DNA from: Clostridium sp.
Lineage (GTDB): Bacteria > Bacillota > Clostridia > Lachnospirales > Lachnospiraceae
Reading direction: 5' to 3'
Assembly: GCA_023664385.1 (NCBI GenBank)
Contig: JAMPFU010000021.1
Location: 1-49,213 of the forward strand
Length of the DNA: 49,213 bases
Position 1 is the stretch's first letter. The number at the start of each line of letters is the position of its first letter. Below are positions 34,598 through 43,693 of the stretch, piece by piece. The notes under the pieces were generated by a model. It was given only the letters and a program-made list of their open reading frames with translations, was not told where the DNA came from and ran no database searches. The translations under genes were made by a program, and so were the position numbers.

Positions 34598-34720
34598 CTA
34601 AACAAACATGTTTTGCAACATAAATTTTTTTATCATTTTCAACTTTTCCAACTTACGCTGTTCCCAAACTTCAGTAAATCCTGCAAATCTAATGGCAGGT
34701 ACTTTCTTATTTTTATCCAT
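34598..34720 (-). pseudogene. Collapsed HsdS: N-terminus joined to C-terminus, recognition domains lost
   Basis: A 40-codon frame. Residues 1-24 (MDKNKKVPAIRFAGFTEVWE...QRKL) are a typical HsdS beginning; residues 22-40 (RKLEKLKMIKKFMLQNMFV) are a typical HsdS end, normally preceded by a similar ...HQRKL. Recombination between the two QRKL stretches would delete both target-recognition domains in frame, leaving just this. Its stop lies inside the ribosome site of the DUF4869 gene. Confidence 0.7.
34648..34667. repeat. 20-bp direct repeat, right copy
   Basis: Identical to 33129-33148. It lies within the collapsed HsdS frame and codes for WEQRKL. Confidence 0.85.
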
Positions 34721-34764
34721 ATTATTTACCCATAGCCTTTGCCTGGTTGCAATCTTATATGTTT

Positions 34765-35124
34765 TCAGATTTCAGCTTGTACAATATGCCCAAAATTTAA
34801 TTCATCTTTATAAAGGTCATACACATACGCTGAGCTTTGTGCGTATAATCCCGTTTCTGTATTTTGAAGTTTATCAAAAACCTCAGAATGATAAAATTGG
34901 TTCATTGCATCATCATACTCTATGCCCTTATCAATTGTAATCATTTCAATAATATCTTGTATTACAAATTCAATTAGTTGCTCTTGTTTGCTCATTTTAG
35001 CCATCCTTTCAGCTTGTTCCTTTATATCCGTTAAATAAAATCCTATACCAAAATCCTTGTAAGGTCTACACATTGCAAGATTAATATTGTCAATTTTCGT
35101 GTTACTCCCATGATACAATTTCAT
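34765..35124 (-). CDS. DUF3990 N-terminal remnant fused in frame to a small DUF3791-like protein
   Basis: 119 codons. Residues 1-43 (MKLYHGSNTK..., DFGIGFYLTDIKEQAERMAK) are the start of a DUF3990 protein, a family usually about 160 residues long with an ADP-ribosyltransferase-like look. From residue 44 (MSKQEQLIEFVIQDIIEM... TGLYAQSSAYVYDLYKDEL) it resembles a small helical protein normally encoded as its own gene. An AAAGGA site 8 nt before the internal ATG at 34995 supports an independent 76-residue product. The catalytic middle of DUF3990 is missing. The 5' ATG overlaps the upstream DUF3791 gene stop (ATGA). Confidence 0.6.
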   Translation of the reverse strand: MKLYHGSNTKIDNINLAMCRPYKDFGIGFYLTDIKEQAERMAKMSKQEQLIEFVIQDIIEMITIDKGIEYDDAMNQFYHSEVFDKLQNTETGLYAQSSAYVYDLYKDELNFGHIVQAEI

Positions 35125-35339
35125 AGCGTCCCTCCATTTCTTTTACATAAATAGCCAACATCTTCTAATATTGTATCAAAAGGCAACGTATGTTCCGCTT
35201 CGTAATTTTTCTTTATAAATTCAATACCTTTAAACTGAAATAAATATTGAAATGCCTCCTTAACGCTAAGATTATGCTTTTGTGCAAATTCGTTTACAAC
35301 GGAAACTGTAAAATTAATCACTTTTTTTTGTTCTTCCAT
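35121..35339 (-). CDS. DUF3791 protein
   Basis: 72 residues from the ATG at 35339 (GGAG 9 nt upstream; an ATG at 35402 belongs to remnant sequence). VINFTVSVVNEFAQKHNLSVKEAFQYLF and the YEAEHTLPFDTILEDVGYL ending fit DUF3791, small helical proteins typically encoded just before DUF3990 genes, likely as a toxin-antitoxin-like pair. Here the partner is broken, so the gene may be a leftover. Confidence 0.6.
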   Translation of the reverse strand: MEEQKKVINFTVSVVNEFAQKHNLSVKEAFQYLFQFKGIEFIKKNYEAEHTLPFDTILEDVGYLCKRNGGTL

Positions 35340-35531
35340 ATAGAGTATCTCCTCATCACCAAACAAATCTTTCTTTTGACATAAACCCCTTAATATTTTC
35401 AACTTTTCCGCTTACAGTATCTAAGCATTATCTTGTTGTTTTAACGATTTATCCATTATTAATACTACATTTAAAATTATATCATCAAATACGTATCTTT
35501 TCCATTCATTTGTTATGTTTGCTTTCAGCAT

Positions 35532-35560
35532 TTGACATTTTCCACATTGCATTTTAATAT
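35532..35560 (+). promoter_or_regulatory. Promoter of the VanR/VanS-like pair
   Basis: TTGACA (35532-35537) and TAATAT (35555-35560) with a 17-bp spacer, about 100 bp upstream of the regulator gene. The -10 is weak. Nothing else is seen in 35403-35662 apart from AT-rich sequence. Confidence 0.5.
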
Positions 35561-35662
35561 AAATACCATTATATCACGCATAATTTCACAGAACTCGACA
35601 GGAGATGCAATACCATTGATAGGAATATTAACCATAAATATATTGTAGTAGGAGGATACAAA

Positions 35663-36364
35663 ATGAGCGAAAAAATCCTTTTGGTGGACGACGAAAAGGA
35701 AATTGCCGACCTTATGGAGGTTTATCTGACAAATGACGGCTACACGGTACACAAATTTTACAACGGAACAGACGCATTAAACTGTATTGCCGAGGTTGAA
35801 TTTGATTTGGCAATTTTGGACGTTATGATTCCCGATGTTGACGGCTTTCACATTTTGCAGAAAATAAGGGAACATTATTTTTATCCTGTTATCATGCTTA
35901 CAGCCAAGGTTACGGACAACGACAAGATAATGGGGCTTACGCTGGGTGCTGACGATTATATTACAAAGCCCTTCAATCCGCTTGAGGCAGTTGCGCGGGT
36001 AAAAACACAGCTACGGCGGTACAAAAAATATAATGTAAGCTTCCCTGTCCAGGCTGATACTGCCGAGGTATGTGACATAAGAGGGCTTTTGTTAAACAAG
36101 GAAAGCCACAAATGCTATCTCTATGAGCAGGAGCTTCACCTTACGCCAATTGAATTTTCTATCCTTTGGTATCTCTGCGAAAATCAGGGCAGAGTTATTT
36201 CCTCCGAGGAGCTGTTCGAGGCTATGTGGGGCGAAAAATATTTTGACAGCAATAATACGGTCATGGTGCATATCAGAAGACTGCGGGAAAAAATGAACGA
36301 CACGTCAAAAAATAAAAAATTTATAAAAACGGTATGGGGAGTGGGATATACAATTGAAAAATAA
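35663..36364 (+). CDS. VanR-like OmpR-family response regulator
   Basis: 233 residues. Receiver domain with D9/D10, phospho-acceptor D53 (LAILDVMIPDVDG), Thr in IMLTAKV and Lys in ITKPFNPLEAVARVKTQLRRYKKY, close to VanR in pattern. C-terminal winged helix (about 140-233; LTPIEFSILWYLCENQGRVISSEELFEAMWG). AGGAGG is 7 nt before the ATG. Overlaps the kinase gene by 11 bp. Likely controls vanY through the repeats at 37481-37518. Confidence 0.92.
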   Translation: MSEKILLVDDEKEIADLMEVYLTNDGYTVHKFYNGTDALNCIAEVEFDLAILDVMIPDVDGFHILQKIREHYFYPVIMLTAKVTDNDKIMGLTLGADDYITKPFNPLEAVARVKTQLRRYKKYNVSFPVQADTAEVCDIRGLLLNKESHKCYLYEQELHLTPIEFSILWYLCENQGRVISSEELFEAMWGEKYFDSNNTVMVHIRRLREKMNDTSKNKKFIKTVWGVGYTIEK

Positions 36365-37484
36365 AAAAAAGAAAAACAAGGATTTTAATCAAATCAAAAC
36401 AAAAATATTCTTTCAGACAGTTTTCATGCTGCTTGGCGCAATCCTATTTGTTTGGATTTTGTACAATAATTTTATTTACGCAAAATTCGGAAACTGGTTT
36501 ATATATGTGCTTGAACATGTTTTTAAATTTGACTATCTTACCGCCCTCAATATTTACCACAACCATGTGCAAATATACGCCGGCACAATCATTTCCCTTA
36601 CGATAGCTGCATTATTTTTTATAATCTTTCATTTTTACCTGAAATCCTTTACAAAATATTTTGAGGAAATCCATAGGGGAATCGATGCGCTTGCAAAGGA
36701 GTCGGAGGAGGATGTTGTGCTTTTGCCTGAGCTTGCCTCCACAGAAAAAAAGATAAATGCCATACGGCACACCCTTTCAACAAGAAAGCTGGATGCGCAG
36801 CTTGCAAATCAACGCAAGGATGACCTTGTCATGTATCTTGCCCATGATTTAAAAACACCCCTTTCCTCTGTCATAGGGTATCTGACGCTTTTACGGGATG
36901 AGCCTGCGATTTCGGAAGAAACACGAAAAAAGTACCTGTCCATAACCTTAGACAAGGCAGAGCGTCTTGAGGATTTAATCAATGAGTTTTTTGAAATTAC
37001 AAGATTTAACCTGTCAAACATTTCCCTTGAATACGGTAAAATAAATCTGACAAGAATGTTGGAGCAGCTTGTATTTGAATTTAATCCTATGCTTGCAGAC
37101 AAAAATATTACATGCAGCCTTGATGCAGAGACGGACATTATGTTATCCTGCGACGCCGACAAGCTGCAAAGGGTTTTCGATAACATCTTAAGAAACGCCG
37201 TTAATTACAGCTACGAAAATTCCAAGATAACGGTAAGCCTAAAGACAGAGACAGACCATGTATCCATCAGCTTTTCCAACGAGGGAAATACAATCCCTGC
37301 CGATAAGCTGGAACGGATATTTGAACAATTTTACCGTCTTGATACGGCAAGGAACTCAAGCAGTGGCGGCACAGGGCTCGGACTTGCCATTGCAAAGCAT
37401 ATTGTTGAGCTTCATAAGGGAACCATAACTGCAACGAGCGCAGATAACATTACCTGCTTTGAGGTCGTTCTTCCCCTTCCGTAA
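36354..37484 (+). CDS. VanS-like membrane histidine kinase
   Basis: 376 residues from a TTG start overlapping the regulator. Two membrane helices (about 18-40 and 74-98) enclose a short outer loop, followed by a HAMP-like region. HisKA has H164 (YLAHDLKTPLSSV). The ATPase domain has N box DNILRNAVNYS and G2 GGTGLGLAIAKHIV, and the G1 box is unusual (SFSNEGNTIP, as in VanS). No vanHAX genes follow, so it is probably an endogenous wall-sensing kinase and not a resistance determinant. Confidence 0.9.
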   Translation: MKNKKKKNKDFNQIKTKIFFQTVFMLLGAILFVWILYNNFIYAKFGNWFIYVLEHVFKFDYLTALNIYHNHVQIYAGTIISLTIAALFFIIFHFYLKSFTKYFEEIHRGIDALAKESEEDVVLLPELASTEKKINAIRHTLSTRKLDAQLANQRKDDLVMYLAHDLKTPLSSVIGYLTLLRDEPAISEETRKKYLSITLDKAERLEDLINEFFEITRFNLSNISLEYGKINLTRMLEQLVFEFNPMLADKNITCSLDAETDIMLSCDADKLQRVFDNILRNAVNYSYENSKITVSLKTETDHVSISFSNEGNTIPADKLERIFEQFYRLDTARNSSSGGTGLGLAIAKHIVELHKGTITATSADNITCFEVVLPLP

Positions 37485-37529
37485 GAAAATTGTAAGAAAT
37501 TGCATATAAATTTGTAAGCTGTCTATAAT
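37481..37529 (+). promoter_or_regulatory. Direct-repeat operator and promoter ahead of vanY
   Basis: GTAAGAAA occurs at 37481 and 37492 and GTAAG again at 37514, that is at 11-bp and 22-bp steps on one face of the helix, as expected for OmpR/VanR-type half-sites. Overlapping them is a promoter TTGCAT (37500-37505), 18 bp, TATAAT (37524-37529). The kinase stop codon lies inside the first repeat. Regulation of vanY by the adjacent regulator is inferred. Confidence 0.6.
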
Positions 37530-37545
37530 AAAAAACAAAAACATC

Positions 37546-37590
37546 AATCGCCTTGTTTCTGTACAATCAGTACATGACAAGGCGATTTTT
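37546..37590 (+). terminator. Intrinsic terminator/attenuator between vanS-like gene and vanY
   Basis: AATCGCCTTG (37546-37555) pairs with CAAGGCGATT (37578-37587), with an inner TGTAC/GTACA stem, followed by TTTTTATT. It lies downstream of the promoter at 37500-37529 and upstream of vanY, so it may also attenuate vanY transcription. Confidence 0.75.
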
Positions 37591-37657
37591 ATTGCTACAA
37601 ACGAAATATACCTGTATGCCACAAGGCAAAATCATTACCAAAAAGGAGACACCAACT

Positions 37658-38446
37658 ATGAGTAACACAAAGAAAAGAAAAAACCAATCCCGCATTTTAA
37701 GGCAGACACTTATTATTTTGTGCTTTGTCATTGCCGCTTCTTTCCTTCTTCTTATCAACCTGCTTGGGAAATCAGATAAAAATGCATCATATACCACTGT
37801 ATTTTCCGAGGGCAGCGACAAGACGATAACAGGCGAAATTGTTTTGGAAGCCCAAAACTCCACAGGGCAAAATCCAAATGATGATTTTCAGAATAATGAT
37901 TGGATGCTTATTTTAGTAAACAGTGACCATCCGCTGCCTGACAACTACGCCATAGACACAGTAACCCTTTCAAACGGACAGATAGTAGACGCACGCATGT
38001 ACCCTTATCTGCAGGAAATGTTTGATGATATGCGGGCAGAGGGCATTTATCCTGAGGTTGTTTCAGGCTGGCGCACATACGAAAAGCAGCAGCAGTTAAT
38101 GGACGAAAAAATACAGGAATATGTTGCGGAGGGATATTCCGACGAGGAAGCAAAGGAAAAGGCAGAGGAATGGGTTGCCATTCCAGGCACAAGCGAGCAT
38201 CAGCTCGGACTTGCAGTTGATATCAATGCAGACGGCGTAAACTCATACGGATATGAGGTTTACGACTGGCTGTTTGAAAATGCATGGAAATATGGATTTG
38301 TAAAACGCTATCCCGAAGATAAAACAGAAATCACAGGCATCATAAATGAACCATGGCACTACCGCTATGTGGGTTACGATGCAGCAAAGGAAATGACGGA
38401 GCATAACCTTTGCCTTGAGGAATACGTAAAGACGCTGCCGCACTAA
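37658..38446 (+). CDS. vanY: VanY-type D-alanyl-D-alanine carboxypeptidase
   Basis: 262 residues from the ATG at 37658 (AAGGAG 9 nt upstream). One N-terminal membrane anchor (about 14-36), then an outer M15 peptidase domain: SGWRTYEKQQQL, GTSEHQLGLAVDI with zinc ligands H181 and D188, and EPWHYRYVG with catalytic E231 and ligand H234. It trims the terminal D-Ala of peptidoglycan stem peptides. Co-located with the VanR/VanS-like pair. Without vanHAX it does not by itself indicate vancomycin resistance. Confidence 0.94.
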   Translation: MSNTKKRKNQSRILRQTLIILCFVIAASFLLLINLLGKSDKNASYTTVFSEGSDKTITGEIVLEAQNSTGQNPNDDFQNNDWMLILVNSDHPLPDNYAIDTVTLSNGQIVDARMYPYLQEMFDDMRAEGIYPEVVSGWRTYEKQQQLMDEKIQEYVAEGYSDEEAKEKAEEWVAIPGTSEHQLGLAVDINADGVNSYGYEVYDWLFENAWKYGFVKRYPEDKTEITGIINEPWHYRYVGYDAAKEMTEHNLCLEEYVKTLPH

Positions 38447-38459
38447 GCACGCAGCTTCC

Positions 38460-40079
38460 CTACAACCTATCCAGCAACCCTTCCAGTCCTTCCTCCTCAT
38501 ATATTTCCTTGTAATACAGAACCTCATCCTTAATCAGCCCATCTATGACCTTCATTCCAAGCAGCTCCACAGGCGCCTTATCATCGGTCATAATATAGCT
38601 GCCTGCCTCATATGCAACAAGGCTTCCCTCCAGCTTTTGTTCCATAAAATTCTTCAATTCGCCCTGCAATGCATCATCCGATGATAATGCCTCCACCTCG
38701 TCATAAAAGATTTCTATCATAGCCTCATTATTGGAAGCAAAAAGCTGGCGGTTTGTTGAGCCTCCAATATCAACAATATAAACCTCCTCAAACACCTGCG
38801 AAATGGTATCTTGAAGATGCTGATTGATATCGCCCTCACTGTTGCTTCTCATATTCATATTTACAACCATAACCCCGTCAGGCGTAAGATGTTCTTTTAC
38901 AAGCGTAAAAAATTCAACTGATGACATCTGAAATGGGATTGTAATATCCTGATAAGCGTCCACCATGATAACGTCATAGCTCTCATCAATTACATTTAGG
39001 TAAGCTCTGCCATCATAGGTTGTAACCTGTACATGCTCAGGCAGCTCAAAATACTCTCTTGCAAGCTTTGTTATTTTTTCATCAATCTCAACTCCCGTAC
39101 AGACAACGTCATCATAGTATCTGCTGCACTGGGTTGCATAGGTTCCCGTCCCCATGCCAAGAATGAGAATTTTCATGCCGTCCTTTTTTGACAGTCCTGC
39201 CATAAGGGGAGCTGCCATTGCGTAATCATAGTACATGCCTGTAAGCCGCTCCTCCTTGACATAAATAGACTGTATGCCAATAAGAACATTTGTAGAAAGA
39301 TACACCTTCTCATCAGTTTCCTTAACCTGAAGATAATTGTATATGGACTCTCCCTCATAGGTCAAATCCTTTTCCCAAAATGCAAAGCTGTCCGATGAAC
39401 CAAAAATGCAGCTTATAATAAGAACCACAACCGAAACGGCAGACTTAACCTTCCCTGCCCTGCAGCTTACAAAATATATAATTCCAAGGAGCATAAGCAC
39501 GCCTGAAAATATAAGAAATGTAATGGACGTTCCCACCGCAGGTATGGTTACAAAGGTCGGCAGGAATGTTCCAATGATGCTTCCAATTGTGTTAAACGCC
39601 CCAAGGTTACCCACAACCTTCCCGCTTTCCTCAAGGCTTTCCACTGAATATTTTGCAAGGGACGGCGTGACCGTTCCAAGAAGAAAAAGTGGAAATACAA
39701 ATATAACCATGCAGGCACAAAACGCCGCCCATATGAGAAAGTTGTTATTAACCGTAAAAACAAGAAGTGCCGAGATACCCAAAATAATATATTTCCCCAC
39801 AAAGGGAATCAGTGCAATCCATACGGCTGCAATTAAAATTCTGCCGTAAAGCTTATCGGGATTTGGATTTTTGTCTGCACTTCTTCCGCCGTATATATTG
39901 CCAAGCGCCATTGCAATCATGATTGTTCCGATAATAATTGTCCAAACAATTTGCGAGGAGCTGAAATACGGTGCAAGAAGCCTGCTTGCCCCAAGCTCCA
40001 CAGCCATTACGGACATTCCTGCAAAAAATTCCGTAAGGTACAAAAACACCTTATTTTTTAATATTCTTTTTTCACTCAT
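38460..40079 (-). CDS. Membrane protein fused to a spermidine-synthase-like domain
   Basis: About 539 residues from the ATG at 40079 (AAAGGA 8 nt upstream). The first about 230 residues contain seven or so membrane helices (FFAGMSVMAVELGASRLLAPYF... as in fused spermidine-synthase transporters). The C-terminal part holds a SAM-type Rossmann fold (KILILGMGTGTYATQCSRYY, TGVEIDEKITKLAREYF, DVIMVDAYQDITIPFQMSS). Several polyamine-site residues cannot be verified, so the reaction is uncertain. Convergent with vanY, 13 bp apart. Confidence 0.85.
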   Translation of the reverse strand: MSEKRILKNKVFLYLTEFFAGMSVMAVELGASRLLAPYFSSSQIVWTIIIGTIMIAMALGNIYGGRSADKNPNPDKLYGRILIAAVWIALIPFVGKYIILGISALLVFTVNNNFLIWAAFCACMVIFVFPLFLLGTVTPSLAKYSVESLEESGKVVGNLGAFNTIGSIIGTFLPTFVTIPAVGTSITFLIFSGVLMLLGIIYFVSCRAGKVKSAVSVVVLIISCIFGSSDSFAFWEKDLTYEGESIYNYLQVKETDEKVYLSTNVLIGIQSIYVKEERLTGMYYDYAMAAPLMAGLSKKDGMKILILGMGTGTYATQCSRYYDDVVCTGVEIDEKITKLAREYFELPEHVQVTTYDGRAYLNVIDESYDVIMVDAYQDITIPFQMSSVEFFTLVKEHLTPDGVMVVNMNMRSNSEGDINQHLQDTISQVFEEVYIVDIGGSTNRQLFASNNEAMIEIFYDEVEALSSDDALQGELKNFMEQKLEGSLVAYEAGSYIMTDDKAPVELLGMKVIDGLIKDEVLYYKEIYEEEGLEGLLDRL

Positions 40080-40165
40080 AACAGCTTTCCTTTTCATGAA
40101 ATTTTTATTTATCAATAATTTTTCGTTTATGGCAATAACAAATCAGCTTTTGCCCCGCGATACTT

Positions 40166-42799
40166 TTATTCTATGGATTTAAGTGACTCTGCCATATCAA
40201 TAGCCTCAAGCTTCCTTCTCATAATCATATCCACTATTACCAAAAACAGAAGCACCATGATTACGCCTATGACATAGCTTACAGGCAGTATGGTTATCTT
40301 GAAGGATATAAGGTCAATTTTAATTTGGGAAATGACGAACGCATGAAGCCATTTTCCAAGCGGCAGCCCAACAATAATTCCAAGTATGGTGAGGACAAGG
40401 TTTTCCCTAAATACATAAGCGCCCGTCTCACCCGAATAAAAGCCTAATACCTTTATTGTTGCAATTTCCCTTACACGCTCCGTTATGTTAATATTACTCA
40501 GATTAATAAGCACAATGAGCGCAAGCGCAGCAGCACAGCCAATTATAAGCCATACAATTGAATCAAGCATTTTCATCATATTGGCTATCCTGTCCTTTAA
40601 TGCGGCAACCACATTCACATTCATAATGCCGTCTATATCCGTAAGCGTTGCTCCAGCCTCATATGGGTCTGCCTCCTCCGAAAGATTAATAAACATGGAA
40701 TTCGGCTCATATTCCGCATTAAAAAAGTCGCTATAAGTTTCAGGCGTTACGTATGCATAATGCCACACATAGTTTTCAAATATATCGGAAACCGTAAGCT
40801 CGGTCTTTCTTCCGTCATTATCCGTAAGCGTAAATACATCTCCCACCTTTACGCCTGCCATCTCAGCAAGCCCATTAGAAAGCATGACCTCTCCATACTC
40901 CGGATATTCCACCTTTTTTCCGTTTCTATGAAAATCGACAAAGCCGGCAAGGCTGTCTCCGTCAGCAGCAGTAAGGTATACCGTCTTCGATACGTCATCC
41001 GCACGGTATTCCATTGAGGTTTTATAGATTTCCGTTGACGTGCTTATCGCAGTCCCAAGCTGCTTTTCAATTTCATCTCTTGAAGCATCGTCCACAATCC
41101 CCGAAAACGTTGCGTCTATGTCAAAAATTTCTATCTCATCATACTGAAATGCCGCGATATTTGAAATGGAATCCTTTAGTCCAAGTCCCGTCATAACAAG
41201 CGCCATGCACCCTGCAATTCCTATAATCATCATAAACATACGCTTTTTAAATCTGAATACATTTCTTGCAGTAACCTTGTGAAGAAATTTCATATGCTTC
41301 CAAATGAAATTCATCTTTTCAAGCAGTATTCTTTTTCCTGCGGCAGGCGCCTTCGGTCTTATCAGCTCAGCAGGCATACATCTAAGCTCATTTTTGCAGG
41401 CAAGGTATGTTGTGCCCGCCGAACAAAGAAACGCCACAATCAGGGAAAGTATAAGCATCGTTCCCGAGAAATAATATTTAATTTCCGCAAAGCCGTACAT
41501 CATATCATAGGCAAACCATATAACGTACGGAAACAAAAACGTACCGCCGAAAAAGCCTGCAATCCCGCCTATTCCCGCTGCACTTCCTGAATAAATGATG
41601 TATTTTGCAATGATGGAGGAATTACTGTAGCCAAGCGCACGAAAGGTTCCTATCTGCCCTCTTTCATCATCAATCATCCTCGCCATTGTCGTCGAACACA
41701 CAAGTGCCGCAATAAGAAAGAAAAACACTGGAAATACCTTTGCCATTCCCTCAACGATTGCGGAATCATTTTTAAAGCACACGTACCCGATATTTGAATT
41801 TCTGTCAAGCACAAAGGTTTCAGGCTCAGCAAGCTCCGGCAGCTCTATTTCGCCTACAAGCCTGTCGATTTCCTTATCGATATCCTCCTGCGGAAGCTCT
41901 AATGTTCCGTCGGCAAGAAAAGCGTCTATAATAGACTCCGTAAAGCCCTGCGCCATCATCTGCTCATAAAAAGCCTCCCTATAAGCGTCAGTAACCTTAT
42001 CCTTAATTTCGCTGGCAGCCTCGTCATATTCAGAATTTATTTCATCAAGCAAATCCTCATATCTTGCGTTTGCAGTCTCCTTTAAACGCTCCTCGATGTA
42101 AAAGGTTTTCGCATCAATAAAATCATCATATTCCTCTGTATATATGTCATAGCTGTCCTGACATTTCAGATACAGCTCCGTATAATATTCCAAGGCAAAT
42201 GCGTCAGGGAGCATGTAGACAAAGCCTCCAAGCCTTCCGTTTCCAAGGCTTGTGGTTCCTCTTTCATAGTTCAGATATACAGGAGAATACACAGTACCCA
42301 CAACGGTATAGGTATTTCTTGAAAAAGCGTCCTTTATTTCATCTGAATTACTTTCATCAATGGAAATTTCCCTGCCTATCATATCCTCGCCGTAGGAATA
42401 AGCGTCAAGCACACATTCGCTTTCATCCTTTGGCAGACGTCCCGATACAAGCTTTAATCTATTTACATTTTCGGTAATGGAATTTGCCTTGATGACAGAC
42501 TCATTCCCCTCAGAATCCACGTAAATAAAATCCTGACTATACGCTCCCTCGGCAGCCATTGCCGTCTCAGACATTTTCTTTACCTCATCATCAGTAAAGC
42601 CATATGTAGAAAGCAGCTTAAAATCGTACAGGCTGTGTTCCCTTATGTAATTGTTTCCCGTCGTTACCATGGCAGGCTTTGTCACCTTCAGCCCCGAAAA
42701 AAATCCTACGCCCAAAGCGATAATCGCCATAATGGCAAGATACCTTCCAAAGCTTCCTCCTACGGTACGGGTAATGTTTTTACCATATGCATTCTTCAA
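40166..42799 (-). CDS. FtsX/MacB-type ABC permease (second locus)
   Basis: 877 residues from a TTG start with GGAG 7 nt upstream. Same design as the permease at 29665: N-terminal helix, large outer domain with a long acidic coiled-coil insert (about 235-320), FtsX block with RGQIGTFRALGYSNSSII, a second helix and outer domain, and a final FtsX block with VREIATIKVLGFYSGETG. The coiled-coil insert distinguishes the two. It follows its ATPase by 86 bp. Substrate unknown. Confidence 0.88.
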   Translation of the reverse strand: MKNAYGKNITRTVGGSFGRYLAIMAIIALGVGFFSGLKVTKPAMVTTGNNYIREHSLYDFKLLSTYGFTDDEVKKMSETAMAAEGAYSQDFIYVDSEGNESVIKANSITENVNRLKLVSGRLPKDESECVLDAYSYGEDMIGREISIDESNSDEIKDAFSRNTYTVVGTVYSPVYLNYERGTTSLGNGRLGGFVYMLPDAFALEYYTELYLKCQDSYDIYTEEYDDFIDAKTFYIEERLKETANARYEDLLDEINSEYDEAASEIKDKVTDAYREAFYEQMMAQGFTESIIDAFLADGTLELPQEDIDKEIDRLVGEIELPELAEPETFVLDRNSNIGYVCFKNDSAIVEGMAKVFPVFFFLIAALVCSTTMARMIDDERGQIGTFRALGYSNSSIIAKYIIYSGSAAGIGGIAGFFGGTFLFPYVIWFAYDMMYGFAEIKYYFSGTMLILSLIVAFLCSAGTTYLACKNELRCMPAELIRPKAPAAGKRILLEKMNFIWKHMKFLHKVTARNVFRFKKRMFMMIIGIAGCMALVMTGLGLKDSISNIAAFQYDEIEIFDIDATFSGIVDDASRDEIEKQLGTAISTSTEIYKTSMEYRADDVSKTVYLTAADGDSLAGFVDFHRNGKKVEYPEYGEVMLSNGLAEMAGVKVGDVFTLTDNDGRKTELTVSDIFENYVWHYAYVTPETYSDFFNAEYEPNSMFINLSEEADPYEAGATLTDIDGIMNVNVVAALKDRIANMMKMLDSIVWLIIGCAAALALIVLINLSNINITERVREIATIKVLGFYSGETGAYVFRENLVLTILGIIVGLPLGKWLHAFVISQIKIDLISFKITILPVSYVIGVIMVLLFLVIVDMIMRRKLEAIDMAESLKSIE

Positions 42800-42885
42800 T
42801 TTTTATCTCCAATCAAAACTCAATCCATAAATTTTAATATTTTTGAAGCAAATTAAAGTGTTTTGTTAATCCGCTTTCCCCGCAT

Positions 42886-43587
42886 TTACCATTCAATATT
42901 TTCCACCGGAATAACGTTTTCATTTATTCTTACGGAGGAAATGTGTCCGTTTTTAACCTTGATAATTCTGTCTGCCATCGCAGTTAATGCCTGATTATGC
43001 GTAATGATAATAACTGTCATTTTATTTTTCCTGCTGCAATCCTGTAAAAGCTTTAGTACAGCCTTGCCCGTTTCATAGTCAAGGGCTCCCGTAGGCTCGT
43101 CGCACAAAAGAAGCTTCGGATTTTTGGCAAGGGCTCTTGCAATTGACACCCTCTGCTGTTCTCCTCCTGAAAGCTGTGCAGGGAAGTTGTCACGCCTGTC
43201 TGTAAGACCCACAAGCGCAAGCACTTCCTCAGGGTCCATAGGCTCCTTTGAAAGCTGTGTGGCAATTTCTATATTTTCTATTGCCGTAAGATTGGGTATC
43301 AGGTTGTAAAACTGAAATACAAAACCTATATCCTGCCTTCTGTAGGTGGCAAGCTGTTTTTTGCTAAGCGCAGACACCTTTTTATCCTCAAGATATATTT
43401 CTCCGCTTGTAAGCTTATCCATACCGCCCAATATATTTAACAGTGTTGTCTTTCCTGCGCCTGACTGTCCCACGATAACACATATCTCGCCCTTTTCAAC
43501 CTCAAAGCTTGCACCTTTCAGCGCCTCCACCTTAACGTCACCACTGTGATAGGTTTTGCATACATCCTTAAATCTTACATAACTCAT
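42886..43587 (-). CDS. ABC ATPase partner of the second FtsX permease
   Basis: 233 residues. Walker [15 protein letters not shown]-loop [26 protein letters not shown], Walker [13 protein letters not shown], switch His in [11 protein letters not shown]. Very similar to the ATPase at 32061 in length and motifs, so the two loci are probably paralogous. Confidence 0.93.
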   Translation of the reverse strand: MSYVRFKDVCKTYHSGDVKVEALKGASFEVEKGEICVIVGQSGAGKTTLLNILGGMDKLTSGEIYLEDKKVSALSKKQLATYRRQDIGFVFQFYNLIPNLTAIENIEIATQLSKEPMDPEEVLALVGLTDRRDNFPAQLSGGEQQRVSIARALAKNPKLLLCDEPTGALDYETGKAVLKLLQDCSRKNKMTVIIITHNQALTAMADRIIKVKNGHISSVRINENVIPVENIEW

Positions 43588-43693
43588 ATTTTACCGCCTT
43601 TGCATATCTAATTTAAACCGCCAAAACAAAATCTATATGTCTGCCAAGTTTTCAATCTCGTTCCTTTAATATTAACACTACATGATTAAAATT

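Noticed and set aside
35663-38446. Vancomycin resistance cluster
   Set aside because: VanR/VanS/VanY-like genes are present but vanH, vanA/B-type ligase and vanX are absent, so this is better seen as native wall-control genes.
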